Source: Meridianimarinicoccus sp. MJW13 (GTDB lineage: Bacteria; Pseudomonadota; Alphaproteobacteria; Rhodobacterales; Rhodobacteraceae). From it: a stretch of 64,000 nucleotides of DNA. Under the pieces are notes generated by a model. It ran no database searches. It was given only the letters and a program-made list of their open reading frames with translations, and was not told the origin of the DNA. Positions 1 to 7,811 of the stretch are shown in pieces. The translations under genes were made by a program, and so were the position numbers. Location of the stretch: NCBI RefSeq assembly GCF_014901205.1, contig NZ_JACNMU010000002.1:478251-542250 (forward strand), in the 5' to 3' direction. Position 1 is the first letter of the stretch; each line of letters opens with the position of its first letter.

Positions 1-211
1 CCGCCATCAGTTTCATGTCGGATTCTTCGATCGACTTCCAGCCGGCGATCGACGAGCCGTCGAACATGAAGCCTTCTTCAAGGAAGTCTTCATCCACCTG
101 GTCGGCCATCACGGTGACGTGCTGCAGCTTGCCACGCGGGTCGGTAAAACGGATGTCGACGTACTCGACGCCTTCATCCTTGATCATCTTGAGAACTGCG
201 TCCTTGCTCAT
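1..211 (-). CDS. glnA: Glutamine synthetase, N-terminal fragment (gene runs off left edge)
   Basis: Glutamine synthetase makes glutamine from glutamate, ammonia and ATP in the cytoplasm. Only the first 70 codons are in the window; the rest lies to the left. The visible part is the N-terminal beta-grasp domain, with the conserved stretches [12 protein letters not shown] and [10 protein letters not shown] that are typical of type I (GSI) enzymes. The start at 211 is supported by an AGGGGAG Shine-Dalgarno sequence about 9 bases upstream on the minus strand. glnB lies 78 bases upstream on the same strand, so glnB-glnA is probably one nitrogen-control operon, as is usual in Rhodobacteraceae. Truncation is due to the window edge, not a mutation. 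Confidence 0.96.
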   Translation of the reverse strand, partial: MSKDAVLKMIKDEGVEYVDIRFTDPRGKLQHVTVMADQVDEDFLEEGFMFDGSSIAGWKSIEESDMKLMA

Positions 212-289
212 GGACCGGATCTCCCCTCTGCTAGTTGAACGTGTGATCCCGTACGGGGCAGCCGTGCGGGGTGTCTTTGATGGAAAGGC

Positions 290-673
<384 letters not shown>

Positions 674-778
674 TTAAACGGGGGGCCACAATTGGCTAGG
701 GTCGCCCTGTTTCCCCGCGTTGCGGGATTCCCCGTCGCGATGTCAAAAAATGAGCGGAATGCACAACAAGTGAGCATA

Positions 779-1432
779 ATGAAAACTTCGACCGAAGGCG
801 GAAACGACGAAATCCTGACCGCCGCGCAGATGCTGGCGCTGGAAAAACAGGCAATGGCCTCGGGATTGGTCACAGGGCTCGAACTGATGGAGCGCGCCGG
901 CGAAGGCGTCCTGCAGGCCATCGCGCAACACTGGCCCGACCTGACGGCCGCCCCCGGTCGTGCCTGCATCTTGTGCGGTCCGGGCAACAACGGCGGGGAC
1001 GGCTATGTCATCGCGCGCCTGTTGCTGGGGCAGGGATGGGCCGTGACCGCGACGGCGCTTGGCGCTACCGACAGGCTCCCCCCCGATGCGCAGGCCAACC
1101 ATGATCGCTGGACGTCTTGCGGCGAGGTCCTGCCGTGGCAGGCCGCGGCTTCGGCCATGGACGGGGTGGATCTGGTGATCGACGCCTTGTTCGGGATCGG
1201 ATTGACCCGCCCCCTGTCGCCCGAGGTGGCCCAGGTCATGGACCGGGTGCCGCGCACGGCCCGCCGGGTCTCGGTCGATGTGCCCAGCGGGGTGCTGGCC
1301 GATGGCCAGACCCTGACCACAGATGCCGCCTTTCCGGCGGAATTGGCCGTAACCTTCCATTGCCGCAAACCGGTGCATCAGGCGCTTGTCGAATCAGGGA
1401 TGGCCATTGCCGTCGCGGATATCGGGCTTTGA
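779..1432 (+). CDS. nnrE: NAD(P)H-hydrate epimerase domain (N-terminal half of a split Nnr)
   Basis: This is the YjeF_N domain, which interconverts the R and S forms of damaged, hydrated NAD(P)H so that the partner dehydratase can repair them. The hallmark CGPGNNGGDGYVIAR loop is at about residues 63-77, and DALFGIGLTRPL and VDVPSGV follow, as in the family. In most bacteria this domain is fused to the YjeF_C dehydratase in one protein of about 500 residues. Here the frame stops at TGA 1430-1432, right after the usual domain end (VADIGL), and the dehydratase continues 5 bases later in another frame. I chose ATG 779 because family members start close to the ILTAAQM motif; GTG 770 and ATG 740 are in-frame alternatives. 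The product would have 217 residues. Confidence 0.85.
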   Translation: MKTSTEGGNDEILTAAQMLALEKQAMASGLVTGLELMERAGEGVLQAIAQHWPDLTAAPGRACILCGPGNNGGDGYVIARLLLGQGWAVTATALGATDRLPPDAQANHDRWTSCGEVLPWQAAASAMDGVDLVIDALFGIGLTRPLSPEVAQVMDRVPRTARRVSVDVPSGVLADGQTLTTDAAFPAELAVTFHCRKPVHQALVESGMAIAVADIGL

Positions 1433-1437
1433 CCCGG

Positions 1438-2307
1438 ATGCCGCGTACCGGATTGTCCCCCGCCCTGATTGCGCGCCTGTCGAAACGGGTCGATCATCAC
1501 AAGTACGATCACGGCCACGCGTTGATCCTGTCTGGCGGGCCGGGCCGGGGCGGCGCGGCACGACTGGCCGCCCGCGCGGCGTTGCGTGTGGGGGCCGGGC
1601 TTGTGACGCTGGCTTGCCCGCCCGAGGCGCTGGCCGAGAATGCCGCCCAGCTGACCGCGATCATGCTGCGTCCGCTGGAGGGTTCGGCCGGGTTGGAAGA
1701 GGTGCTGGAAGATCCCCGCCTGAACGCCATCTGCATGGGGCCGGGGCTGGGCATTGCCACGGTCAGCCGCAACCATGTGCGCGTGGCTCTGGCCACCCGC
1801 CGCCCGGTGGTTCTGGACGCCGATGCACTGACATCCTTTGCCGATGACCCCCGCGCCTTTATTGCGCTGCTGCATCCGAACGCGGTGCTGACCCCGCACA
1901 TGGGCGAATTCGCACGGGTTTTCCCGGATCTGGCCAGGGCGTTGGAGGCCGACCCCCGCGAATCCCGTCTGGAAGTGCGCCGCGCGGCGGTCACCCAGGC
2001 GGCGGCCCGCTGCGGGGCGACGGTGCTGCTGAAAGGCCAGGTGACGCTGATCGCCGATCCCACGGGCCACCTGGCCGAACTGCATCTGACCGGCAAGGCC
2101 GCCGCCCCCTGGCTGGCCACCGCCGGTTCGGGCGATGTTCTGGCCGGGCTGGTCACGGGGCTTCTGGCGCGCGGCTTTTCGCCGTTTCAGGCCGCCGAAA
2201 CCGCCGCCTGGCTGCATGGCGCGGCGGGCCGTCATCTGGGGGCGGGGCTGATTGCCGAGGACCTGCCCGAAGCGCTGCCGGCGATCTTTGCGCAATTGGG
2301 GGTCTGA
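1438..2307 (+). CDS. nnrD: ADP-dependent NAD(P)H-hydrate dehydratase (C-terminal half of a split Nnr)
   Basis: This is the YjeF_C, ribokinase-like domain that dehydrates S-NAD(P)HX back to NAD(P)H using ADP or ATP. Visible family motifs are HKYDHGHALILSGG near the start, CMGPGLG in the middle, and TAGSGDVLAGLVTGLLARG near the C-terminus with the catalytic aspartate of the GSGD motif. The start ATG 1438 lies 5 bases after the stop of the epimerase frame and has only a weak ribosome binding site, so translation probably depends on coupling, or the two frames are one gene broken by a frameshift. The two products together (217 + 289 residues) match a normal fused Nnr. tRNA-Leu follows 100 bases downstream. 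Confidence 0.88.
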   Translation: MPRTGLSPALIARLSKRVDHHKYDHGHALILSGGPGRGGAARLAARAALRVGAGLVTLACPPEALAENAAQLTAIMLRPLEGSAGLEEVLEDPRLNAICMGPGLGIATVSRNHVRVALATRRPVVLDADALTSFADDPRAFIALLHPNAVLTPHMGEFARVFPDLARALEADPRESRLEVRRAAVTQAAARCGATVLLKGQVTLIADPTGHLAELHLTGKAAAPWLATAGSGDVLAGLVTGLLARGFSPFQAAETAAWLHGAAGRHLGAGLIAEDLPEALPAIFAQLGV

Positions 2308-2407
2308 CAAGGCGCCCACGCGCACGATTCCCCCTCGCATCCCTTTTCCGCCTTTGTTAGAAGGCCCGGAACTTGCGGGTCGCGCTCTGCGGCCCGTGCG
2401 GATTTTC

Positions 2408-2492
2408 GCGGGTGTGGCGAAATTGGTAGACGCACCAGATTTAGGTTCTGGCGCCGCAAGGCGTGGGGGTTCAAGTCCCTCCACCCGCACCA
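2408..2492 (+). tRNA. tRNA-Leu, anticodon TAG
   Basis: An 85-base class II tRNA. The acceptor stem GCGGGTG (2408-2414) pairs with CACCCGC (2482-2488), followed by A and an encoded CCA (2490-2492). The anticodon stem CCAGA/TCTGG encloses the loop TTTAGGT, with anticodon TAG at 2442-2444, reading CUA and related leucine codons. A long variable arm (GCGCCGCAAGGCG) and the T-arm GGGGGTTCAAGTCCCTC are present. It ends only 25 bases before the tig start codon, so tig may be transcribed through it. Confidence 0.97.
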
Positions 2493-2517
2493 TGAGACGA
2501 ATGAAGGACAAAGCATC

Positions 2518-3849
2518 ATGCAGGTCACCGAGACCCTGAAGGACGGCCTCAAGCGCGGCTACGAGATCACGCTGACGGCTGCCGAGCTGGACAGTAAGGT
2601 CAACGAGAAACTGGCCGAAGCGCAGCCCGAAATCGAAATGAAGGGCTTCCGCAAAGGCAAGGTGCCCATGGCGCTGCTGAAGAAACAGTTCGGCCCGCGG
2701 GTTCTGGGCGAAGCGATGCAGGAAAGCATTGATGGCGCCATGTCCTCGCATTTCGAGGAAACCGGCGATCGCCCGGCGCTGCAGCCCGAGGTCAAGATGA
2801 CCAACGAGGACTGGAAAGAAGGCGACGACGTGATCGTGGCGCTGAACTACGAAGCGCTGCCCGAGATCCCGGAAGCCGACCTCAAGTCGATCTCGCTGGA
2901 AAAGCTGGTGGTCAAGGCCGCCGAAGCCGACGTGGAAGAAGCGCTGGCGAACCTGGCCTCCACCGCGCAGGATTTCGAAGATCGTGAAGAAGGCGCTGCG
3001 GCCGAGAAGGACGATCAGGTCGTGATCGACTTCCTTGGCAAGGTCGATGGCGAGGCTTTCGAAGGCGGTGCAGCCGAGGACTACCCGCTGGTTCTGGGGT
3101 CGAACTCGTTCATTCCGGGCTTCGAGGAGCAGCTGATCGGCGCCGTAGCCGGCACCGACGTGAATGTCGAGGTGGCCTTCCCCGAGGAGTACCAGGCCGA
3201 GCACCTGGCCGGCAAAGCCGCCGTGTTCGAATGCAAGATCAAGGCCGTCAAGGCCCCCAAGGCGGCCGAAATCGACGACGAGCTGGCCAAGAAGTTCGGC
3301 GCCGAGGATCTGGCCGCCCTGAAGACCCAGATCGGCGAGCGTCTTGAAGCCGAATACGCCGGCGCGGCCCGTGCCGTGATGAAGCGCGCCCTGCTGGACA
3401 AGCTGGACGGCGTGGTCAGCTTCGACCTGCCGCCGAGCCTGGTGGAAGCCGAAGCCAAGCAGATCGCGCACCAGCTGTGGCACGACGAAAACCCGGACGT
3501 GCAGGGCCACGACCACCCGGAAGTCGAGCCGACCGAAGAGCACACCAAACTGGGGGAGCGTCGCGTCCGTCTTGGCCTGTACCTGGCCGAGCTTGGCCAG
3601 AAGAACGAGGTCGAGGTTTCCGACGCCGAGATGACCCAGGCGATCATGAACCAGGCGCGTCAGTACCCGGGTCAGGAACGTCAGTTCTTCGAATTCGTGC
3701 AGCAGAATCAGCAGATGCAGCAGCAACTGCGCGCGCCGCTGTTTGAAGACAAGGTCGTCGACTACATCTTCGAATTGGCCGAGGTGACCGAAAAGGAAGT
3801 CTCGAAGGATGACCTGCAGGAAGCCGTGAAAGCGCTTGAAGACGAATAA
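2518..3849 (+). CDS. tig: Trigger factor, ribosome-associated chaperone and peptidyl-prolyl isomerase
   Basis: Trigger factor binds ribosomal protein L23 at the exit tunnel and shelters nascent chains. The 443-residue product has the expected three parts. The N-terminal ribosome-binding domain includes the signature GFRKGKVPM (about residues 42-50, normally GFRxGKxP). The FKBP-type isomerase domain covers roughly residues 150-245 ([35 protein letters not shown]). The rest is the C-terminal chaperone domain, rich in charged helices. A Shine-Dalgarno AAGGA lies 12 bases before ATG 2518. There is no clpP-clpX downstream in this window; a strong terminator closes the unit. Confidence 0.97.
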   Translation: MQVTETLKDGLKRGYEITLTAAELDSKVNEKLAEAQPEIEMKGFRKGKVPMALLKKQFGPRVLGEAMQESIDGAMSSHFEETGDRPALQPEVKMTNEDWKEGDDVIVALNYEALPEIPEADLKSISLEKLVVKAAEADVEEALANLASTAQDFEDREEGAAAEKDDQVVIDFLGKVDGEAFEGGAAEDYPLVLGSNSFIPGFEEQLIGAVAGTDVNVEVAFPEEYQAEHLAGKAAVFECKIKAVKAPKAAEIDDELAKKFGAEDLAALKTQIGERLEAEYAGAARAVMKRALLDKLDGVVSFDLPPSLVEAEAKQIAHQLWHDENPDVQGHDHPEVEPTEEHTKLGERRVRLGLYLAELGQKNEVEVSDAEMTQAIMNQARQYPGQERQFFEFVQQNQQMQQQLRAPLFEDKVVDYIFELAEVTEKEVSKDDLQEAVKALEDE

Positions 3850-3873
3850 TCGTCATCTCTGCTAGCCTGTTTG

Positions 3874-3904
3874 GGCCGCCCCTCAAGGGGCGGCCTTTTT
3901 CATT
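3874..3904 (+). terminator. Rho-independent terminator after tig
   Basis: Perfect 9-bp stem GGCCGCCCC (3874-3882) and GGGGCGGCC (3887-3895) with a 4-base loop, followed by TTTTTC. It starts 24 bases after the tig stop codon. Confidence 0.9.
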
Positions 3905-4045
3905 TTTGGGGTAGGGGCCGTGTCCAATCGGATAGGTAAAAACCGGGCTGCGTTGCATTGGTATAGGGCGATGCATCTGCATTTGCGTGGAGGGCCGGAC
4001 GCGGGTTAGGACCCCCGCAAACGAAAGATACATTCTGGATACCCT

Positions 4046-4681
4046 ATGCGACTGTCTGCCCTCCTCATGGCCCTGGTCGCGTCGCTCGCAACGGCGGGGC
4101 TGGCGCGTGCCGAAATCACCACCCTCAATGCAACCCTTAGCAATGATTACTCCAACGCCCTGTGGATCGACATGGATCAGAACGGCGAGCAGGATATCAA
4201 GCTGGAACTGATCCGCCGGGAAAGCCGCAACATGTTCGGCTATCACGAGGTCGATATCTGGGTTCGTGCGACCAGCGCACTGCATGCCGCGGTTGCCGGT
4301 GGCGCGCCGCTGGAAGAGGCCGAACTGGTCTCGAACGTCCTGGAATTCGGCCGCAGCGCCTCGCTGATCCGCTTCAGCCGCCAGCAGAACATGGAACGCA
4401 GCGGCGGCGACTGGTTCCAGGGGCCCGAGCCGCGACGGGCCTACATGCCGGTGCGGTTGCGGGTGCCGGACGGCATCCGGTTGGGCTGGATCGAGATCGA
4501 GATTGATGGCTACGGCAAGGCAACGGTCCTGCGTTACGCGCTTGCGCCTGAGCCAGGCGCGCTGTGCGCCGCTGGCGGGCTTGCCGCGCCTGCGGGCGGG
4601 GACACAATCGCCCGGGACTGTGCCGGCGACTGCGGCGGCCATGCAGAGCGGTCAGAGCCGATGCGGCTGGCCATGAACTGA
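4046..4681 (+). CDS. Secreted protein of unknown function with a PEP-CTERM-like motif
   Basis: I do not recognise this 211-residue protein. Its first 22 residues (MRLSALLMALVASLATAGLARA) form a clear Sec signal peptide with an ALA-type cleavage site. The mature part is rich in beta-prone and charged segments and mentions WIDMDQNGEQDIKLEL and RVPDGIRLGWIEIEIDGYG, which is compatible with an extracellular beta domain. Near the C-terminus it carries APEPGAL, the motif that begins PEP-CTERM exosortase sorting signals, but the usual hydrophobic helix plus arginine cluster does not follow in frame; instead the tail is GDTIARDCAGDCGGHAERSEP. A basic, arginine-rich tail is present in another frame, so a frameshift is possible. 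It stands alone between two terminators. Confidence 0.7.
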   Translation: MRLSALLMALVASLATAGLARAEITTLNATLSNDYSNALWIDMDQNGEQDIKLELIRRESRNMFGYHEVDIWVRATSALHAAVAGGAPLEEAELVSNVLEFGRSASLIRFSRQQNMERSGGDWFQGPEPRRAYMPVRLRVPDGIRLGWIEIEIDGYGKATVLRYALAPEPGALCAAGGLAAPAGGDTIARDCAGDCGGHAERSEPMRLAMN

Positions 4682-4734
4682 CCCAGCCGCCCGAAGTCGG
4701 GTTCGACGCCCAGCCACAATCGCCCATGGCGAAA

Positions 4735-4768
4735 CGAAAAAAGCCGCGCTGGAAAGCGCGGCTTTTCT
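4735..4768. terminator. Bidirectional terminator between the secreted-protein gene and rplI
   Basis: Perfect 10-bp stem AAGCCGCGCT (4741-4750) and AGCGCGGCTT (4755-4764) with a GGAA loop. The flanks are an A-run on the left and a T-run on the right, so it can end transcription of the forward gene and of the reverse rpsF-rpsR-rplI operon. Confidence 0.88.
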
Positions 4769-4788
4769 TGTCTTGTCCGATCTGGTGA

Positions 4789-5415
4789 TCAGGCTTTGTC
4801 GTCGTCGCCGGACAGGTCCGGTTGCGGCGTGCTGTCGCCGGATTCGTCGTCGTCCACAGCGGCCGAGCCGATGTCGTCGAACAGTTCGGCGATCTCGAAT
4901 TCGGCGGCAGCTTCTTCTTCTGCGGCCAGATCCTGGATCGATTTGCCCGAGGCCTGAAGTTCGGCTTCTTCCGGCGAACGGGCCACGTTCAGCTGGATGG
5001 TCACGTCGACTTCCGGATGCAGGGTCACATGCACGTCGTGCAGGCCCAGTTCCTTGATCGGCTTGGCCAGAATGACCTGCTTGCGATCCACGGTGAAGCC
5101 AGCTTCGGTGGCCGCATCTGCGGCGTCACGCGTGCTGACCGACCCGTACAGAGCGCCGGCGTCGGAAGCAGAGCGAATCACGATGAACTGCTGGCCATCC
5201 AGCTTTTCACCCATGGCTTCGGCTTCTGCCTTGGTTTCCAGGTTGTGCGCTTCCAGCTGGGCTTTCTGCTCTTCGAAACGGGCTTTGTTCGCCTCGTTCG
5301 CGCGCAGGGCCTTGCCCTGGGGCAGCAGGAAGTTGCGGGCATAGCCTTCCTTGACGGAAACGACTTCACCCATCTGGCCCAGTTTGGCCACGCGTTGGAG
5401 AAGGATAACGTCCAT
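4789..5415 (-). CDS. rplI: 50S ribosomal protein bL9 with a long acidic C-terminal tail
   Basis: L9 is a large-subunit protein that supports reading-frame maintenance. The N-terminal domain starts [36 protein letters not shown], the family signature, and is followed by the long connecting helix ([20 protein letters not shown]) and the C-terminal domain to about residue 150. Beyond that a 55-60 residue tail rich in Glu, Asp and Ala follows, ending in [17 protein letters not shown]. The product has 208 residues against about 150 in E. coli; long tails are common in Rhodobacterales. It is the last gene of rpsF-rpsR-rplI, 12 bases after rpsR. Confidence 0.96.
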   Translation of the reverse strand: MDVILLQRVAKLGQMGEVVSVKEGYARNFLLPQGKALRANEANKARFEEQKAQLEAHNLETKAEAEAMGEKLDGQQFIVIRSASDAGALYGSVSTRDAADAATEAGFTVDRKQVILAKPIKELGLHDVHVTLHPEVDVTIQLNVARSPEEAELQASGKSIQDLAAEEEAAAEFEIAELFDDIGSAAVDDDESGDSTPQPDLSGDDDKA

Positions 5416-5427
5416 TGGTCGGTCTCC

Positions 5428-5655
5428 TTATTTCACGGCGTAGGGCAGCAGGGCGAGGAAGCGGGCGCGTTTGATGGCACGGGCCAGTTCACGCTGCTTC
5501 TTGGCCGAGACGGCAGTAATGCGCGACGGTACGATCTTGCCGCGCTCGGAAATGTAGCGTTGCAGCAGGCGGGTGTCCTTGTAGTCGATCTTCGGCGCGT
5601 TATCGCCAGAGAACGGGCACACCTTGCGGCGACGGAAAAACGGTTTTGCAGCCAT
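5428..5655 (-). CDS. rpsR: 30S ribosomal protein bS18
   Basis: S18 binds the central domain of 16S rRNA as a dimer with S6. The 75-residue product has the standard length and signature ([38 protein letters not shown]), followed by the basic C-terminal [21 protein letters not shown]. The gene lies between rpsF (26 bases upstream) and rplI. The AAGGACACT sequence ahead of the ATG serves as ribosome binding site. Confidence 0.98.
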   Translation of the reverse strand: MAAKPFFRRRKVCPFSGDNAPKIDYKDTRLLQRYISERGKIVPSRITAVSAKKQRELARAIKRARFLALLPYAVK

Positions 5656-5681
5656 GACTTAGTGTCCTTTCTTTGAACCGA

Positions 5682-6038
5682 TCAACGACGGCGATCGCCG
5701 CGGTCACCGCGTTCGTCGCGCTTCTGCATCTGGATGGACGGGCCTTCGGGATGTTCGTCGACCTTGATGGTCAGAACGCGCATCACGTCGTCATGCAGGC
5801 GCATCAGGCGTTCCATTTCCTGAATGGCCGGCGACGGAGCGTCGGTTTTCAGGAAGGCATAGTGCCCCTTGCGGTTCTTGTTGATCTTGTAGGCCATGGT
5901 CTTCACGCCCCAGTACTCGCTTTCGACGACCTTGCCGCCGTTGTCCGCGAGGACGGTGGAGAAGTGCTCGACCAGGCTTTCAGCCTGGCTGTTCGACAGA
6001 TCCTGCCGAGAGATGAAGACATGCTCGTAAAGCGGCAT
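5682..6038 (-). CDS. rpsF: 30S ribosomal protein bS6
   Basis: S6 forms a heterodimer with S18 on the 30S platform. The product has 118 residues, beginning MPLYEHVFISRQDLSNSQAE, with the conserved core EYWGVKTMAYKINKNRKGHY and an Arg/Asp-rich tail (KRDERGDRGDRRR). The reading frame is open for 40 more codons upstream, but ATG 6038 is preceded by AGGAG at 7 bases and matches the family start. A promoter and a structured leader lie upstream. Confidence 0.97.
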   Translation of the reverse strand: MPLYEHVFISRQDLSNSQAESLVEHFSTVLADNGGKVVESEYWGVKTMAYKINKNRKGHYAFLKTDAPSPAIQEMERLMRLHDDVMRVLTIKVDEHPEGPSIQMQKRDERGDRGDRRR

Positions 6039-6068
6039 ATCAGCTCCTATGTCAGGGCGCATTTCATA

Positions 6069-6098
6069 GGACAGGCTCGCAAGGTTCCGCCCCTGTCC
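6069..6098 (-). promoter_or_regulatory. Hairpin in the rpsF leader, possible S6:S18 control element
   Basis: On the minus strand GGACAGG (6098-6092) can pair with CCTGTCC (6075-6069) around a 16-base GC-rich loop that contains a small internal complementarity. It lies within the predicted 95-base rpsF leader, 30 bases from the start codon. Many bacteria carry an rpsF leader bound by the S6:S18 dimer; whether this is one cannot be decided from the primary sequence. Confidence 0.35.
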
Positions 6099-6138
6099 AC
6101 GAGAGGCTGCGCCGAATAATGGTTTGCGGAACCGCGCC

Positions 6139-6166
6139 CTTATACAGTTCTTGACCATGGGGACAA
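6139..6166 (-). promoter_or_regulatory. Sigma-70 type promoter of rpsF-rpsR-rplI
   Basis: Minus strand: -35 TTGTCC (6166-6161), a 16-base spacer, then -10 TATAAG (6144-6139). The predicted transcript starts near 6132, giving a leader of about 95 bases before rpsF. Confidence 0.6.
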
Positions 6167-6239
6167 GTCCCCGCGCCCCAAATGTCGCCCGGTCGTGCTA
6201 GGATGCACGCGGGGTTCGCATCGAGCCGGAGGGGGAAAG

Positions 6240-6851
6240 ATGATCGAACGGGGCACCATCGCCATAAACAGGCTGACCGGCAGCCGATGGGAGGTTCTCG
6301 AAGGGGCGGCGGAAACCGGGTCTTGCGGGTTCAGCATCAAGATTACCTGCCAGCCGCGCGCCGCACCCGACGTGTCCGAACACGTCCATCTGGACTGGGA
6401 CGAGACGTTCGAAATCCTGTCCGGGCACGCCACCTACAGCCTACAGGGCGAAGCCTATACCGCCGTTGCCGGTGACACGCTGGAAATGCCGCCCCGTCAA
6501 AGCCATGTGCATCCGTGGAACGACGGCGACGAACCATTGGTCTATATCCAGCGCGCGCGCTTTCCGGCGCCACAGCCGGGTGCTTTCGAAGAAACCTTCG
6601 GGGTGATCCTGACCCTGTTCGGCATGGCGGCCAAGCCGGGCCTTCTGAACCGGCGCGGGATGCCGCGCGACCTGCTGGCCTTTGCGGCGATGGGGCGGGC
6701 TTTCGGGCGGTATCGCAATTACGATGCCGCGGTGCCGATCCTGTTGCAACGGGCAGCCTCGGCCACGCTCGGGCGTCTGGCCGAGGCGCGGGGCATTCCA
6801 GCCATCAATCCGGCTTACATCGACCTGGCGCGCCCCGGCCCCGGCGAATAG
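6240..6851 (+). CDS. Cupin-domain protein of unknown substrate
   Basis: A 203-residue cytoplasmic protein with a single cupin barrel at about residues 35-110. The two cupin motifs are visible: EHVHLDWDETFEILSGHATY (motif 1, with G-x5-HxH-x3,4-E-like ligands) and PPRQSHVHPWN (motif 2). The C-terminal 90 residues (FGVILTLFGMAAKPGLLNRRGMPRDLLAFAAM) form a helical extension of unknown role. The start at 6240 follows a strong GGAGGGGG ribosome binding site; the frame extends further upstream without support. It lies between divergent rpsF and the yceI-like gene and may be monocistronic. Metal-dependent dioxygenase, isomerase or sensing roles are all possible. Confidence 0.75.
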   Translation: MIERGTIAINRLTGSRWEVLEGAAETGSCGFSIKITCQPRAAPDVSEHVHLDWDETFEILSGHATYSLQGEAYTAVAGDTLEMPPRQSHVHPWNDGDEPLVYIQRARFPAPQPGAFEETFGVILTLFGMAAKPGLLNRRGMPRDLLAFAAMGRAFGRYRNYDAAVPILLQRAASATLGRLAEARGIPAINPAYIDLARPGPGE

Positions 6852-6981
6852 GTCCCGCAGGGTCTGTTCATTCCCGAACGGGGCCTGTGAACTGGCGCGG
6901 AATTGCCGAAACCGGCATTCGACCCGATGTGTAGCGGGATGAGCACGTTGCTCGTTCCGAAATCACATCAAGGGATCGACC

Positions 6982-7566
6982 ATGAAAACCACCGCCTTCG
7001 CCGCCGCTCTTGGCCTTGCCACTGCAACCCTAGCCGCGCCGGTTCTGGCCGATGCCGAGGCCTATGTTCTGGATGCCAGCCACAGCCAGATCCTGTTCAG
7101 CTACAACCACCTTGGCTTTTCGACCACCCATGGCCTGTTCTCGGGCTTTGAAGGCGAGATCCAGTTCGATGCGGAAAACCCGGCGGCGTCCTTCGTGTCG
7201 GTGTCGATGCCCGTGACCTCGATGTTCACCGGCTGGGAAGAGCGCGATGCGCACCTGATGTCGGGTGATTTCTTCGGGGCTGATGACGACGATCTGGTGA
7301 CCTTCGTGTCGACCGGGATCGAGGTCACCGGCGAAGCCACCGCGTTGATCACCGGCGATCTGACCCTGAACGGTGTGACCCAGGCGGTCGTTCTGGACAC
7401 CACCCTGAACCAGGCAGGCGCGCATCCCATGGCCCAGACGCCCTGGCTGGGGTTCGATGCCACGACGGTTCTGAAGCGGTCGGACTTCGGCGTCGACAAG
7501 TTCGCGCCTTTCGTGGGCGACGAGGTGGCCGTGCAGATCTCGATCGAGGCGATGAAAGCCGAATAA
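6982..7566 (+). CDS. Periplasmic YceI family lipid-binding protein
   Basis: YceI proteins are periplasmic lipocalin-like beta barrels that bind polyisoprenoid lipids. This one has 194 residues: a Sec signal peptide (MKTTAFAAALGLATATLAAPVLA, cleavage after ALA at about residue 23) and the YceI barrel starting YVLDASHSQILFSYNHLGFSTTHG. The family motif for the central sheet (LTGDLTLNGVTQAVVLDTTLN-like) is at about residues 125-145. A strong terminator follows. The neighbouring reverse gene also ends in a YceI domain, so two YceI units lie side by side in convergent orientation. Confidence 0.93.
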   Translation: MKTTAFAAALGLATATLAAPVLADAEAYVLDASHSQILFSYNHLGFSTTHGLFSGFEGEIQFDAENPAASFVSVSMPVTSMFTGWEERDAHLMSGDFFGADDDDLVTFVSTGIEVTGEATALITGDLTLNGVTQAVVLDTTLNQAGAHPMAQTPWLGFDATTVLKRSDFGVDKFAPFVGDEVAVQISIEAMKAE

Positions 7567-7587
7567 GCCTTCCTGACAGACGACTTC

Positions 7588-7612
7588 GGGCCGCCCTTGG
7601 GCGGCCCTTTTC
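7588..7612 (+). terminator. Rho-independent terminator after the yceI-like gene
   Basis: GGGCCGCC (7588-7595) pairs with GGCGGCCC (7600-7607) around a short CTTG loop, followed by TTTTCGTTTC. It begins 21 bases after the stop codon. Confidence 0.85.
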
Positions 7613-7770
7613 GTTTCAGCATCGGCAAGACCGGGGCGCGGGTGAGGCCGCCTTGATGCCGACGACCAGACCCAGACGCGGACGTCTGGCCAGCGCGCCT
7701 TGCTGGGACCGGACCACAATCCGGTACAGACGCACGGCCAGCCTGGTCCCGCACCACGCAAGCCGGGTTC

Positions 7771-7796
7771 GGGACGGCGGCCTTCGCCGCCGTCCC
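7771..7796. terminator. GC-rich hairpin at the end of the b561-YceI gene, probable terminator without T-run
   Basis: An 11-bp perfect stem, GGGACGGCGGC (7771-7781) and GCCGCCGTCCC (7786-7796) with a CTTC loop, starts 15 bases beyond the stop codon of the reverse gene. No T-run follows on either strand, so it may block processing or act with Rho. The rest of 7613-7811 shows no gene. Confidence 0.45.
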
Positions 7797-7811
7797 CATT
7801 GCGCCTGGGGG

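Noticed and set aside
1378..3726. Long reverse open frame of 782 codons opposite nnrD, tRNA-Leu and tig
   Set aside because: It runs antisense through a tRNA and two well-supported genes; its composition (Arg/Gly/His-rich) is that of a GC-rich antisense frame and it has no ribosome binding site.
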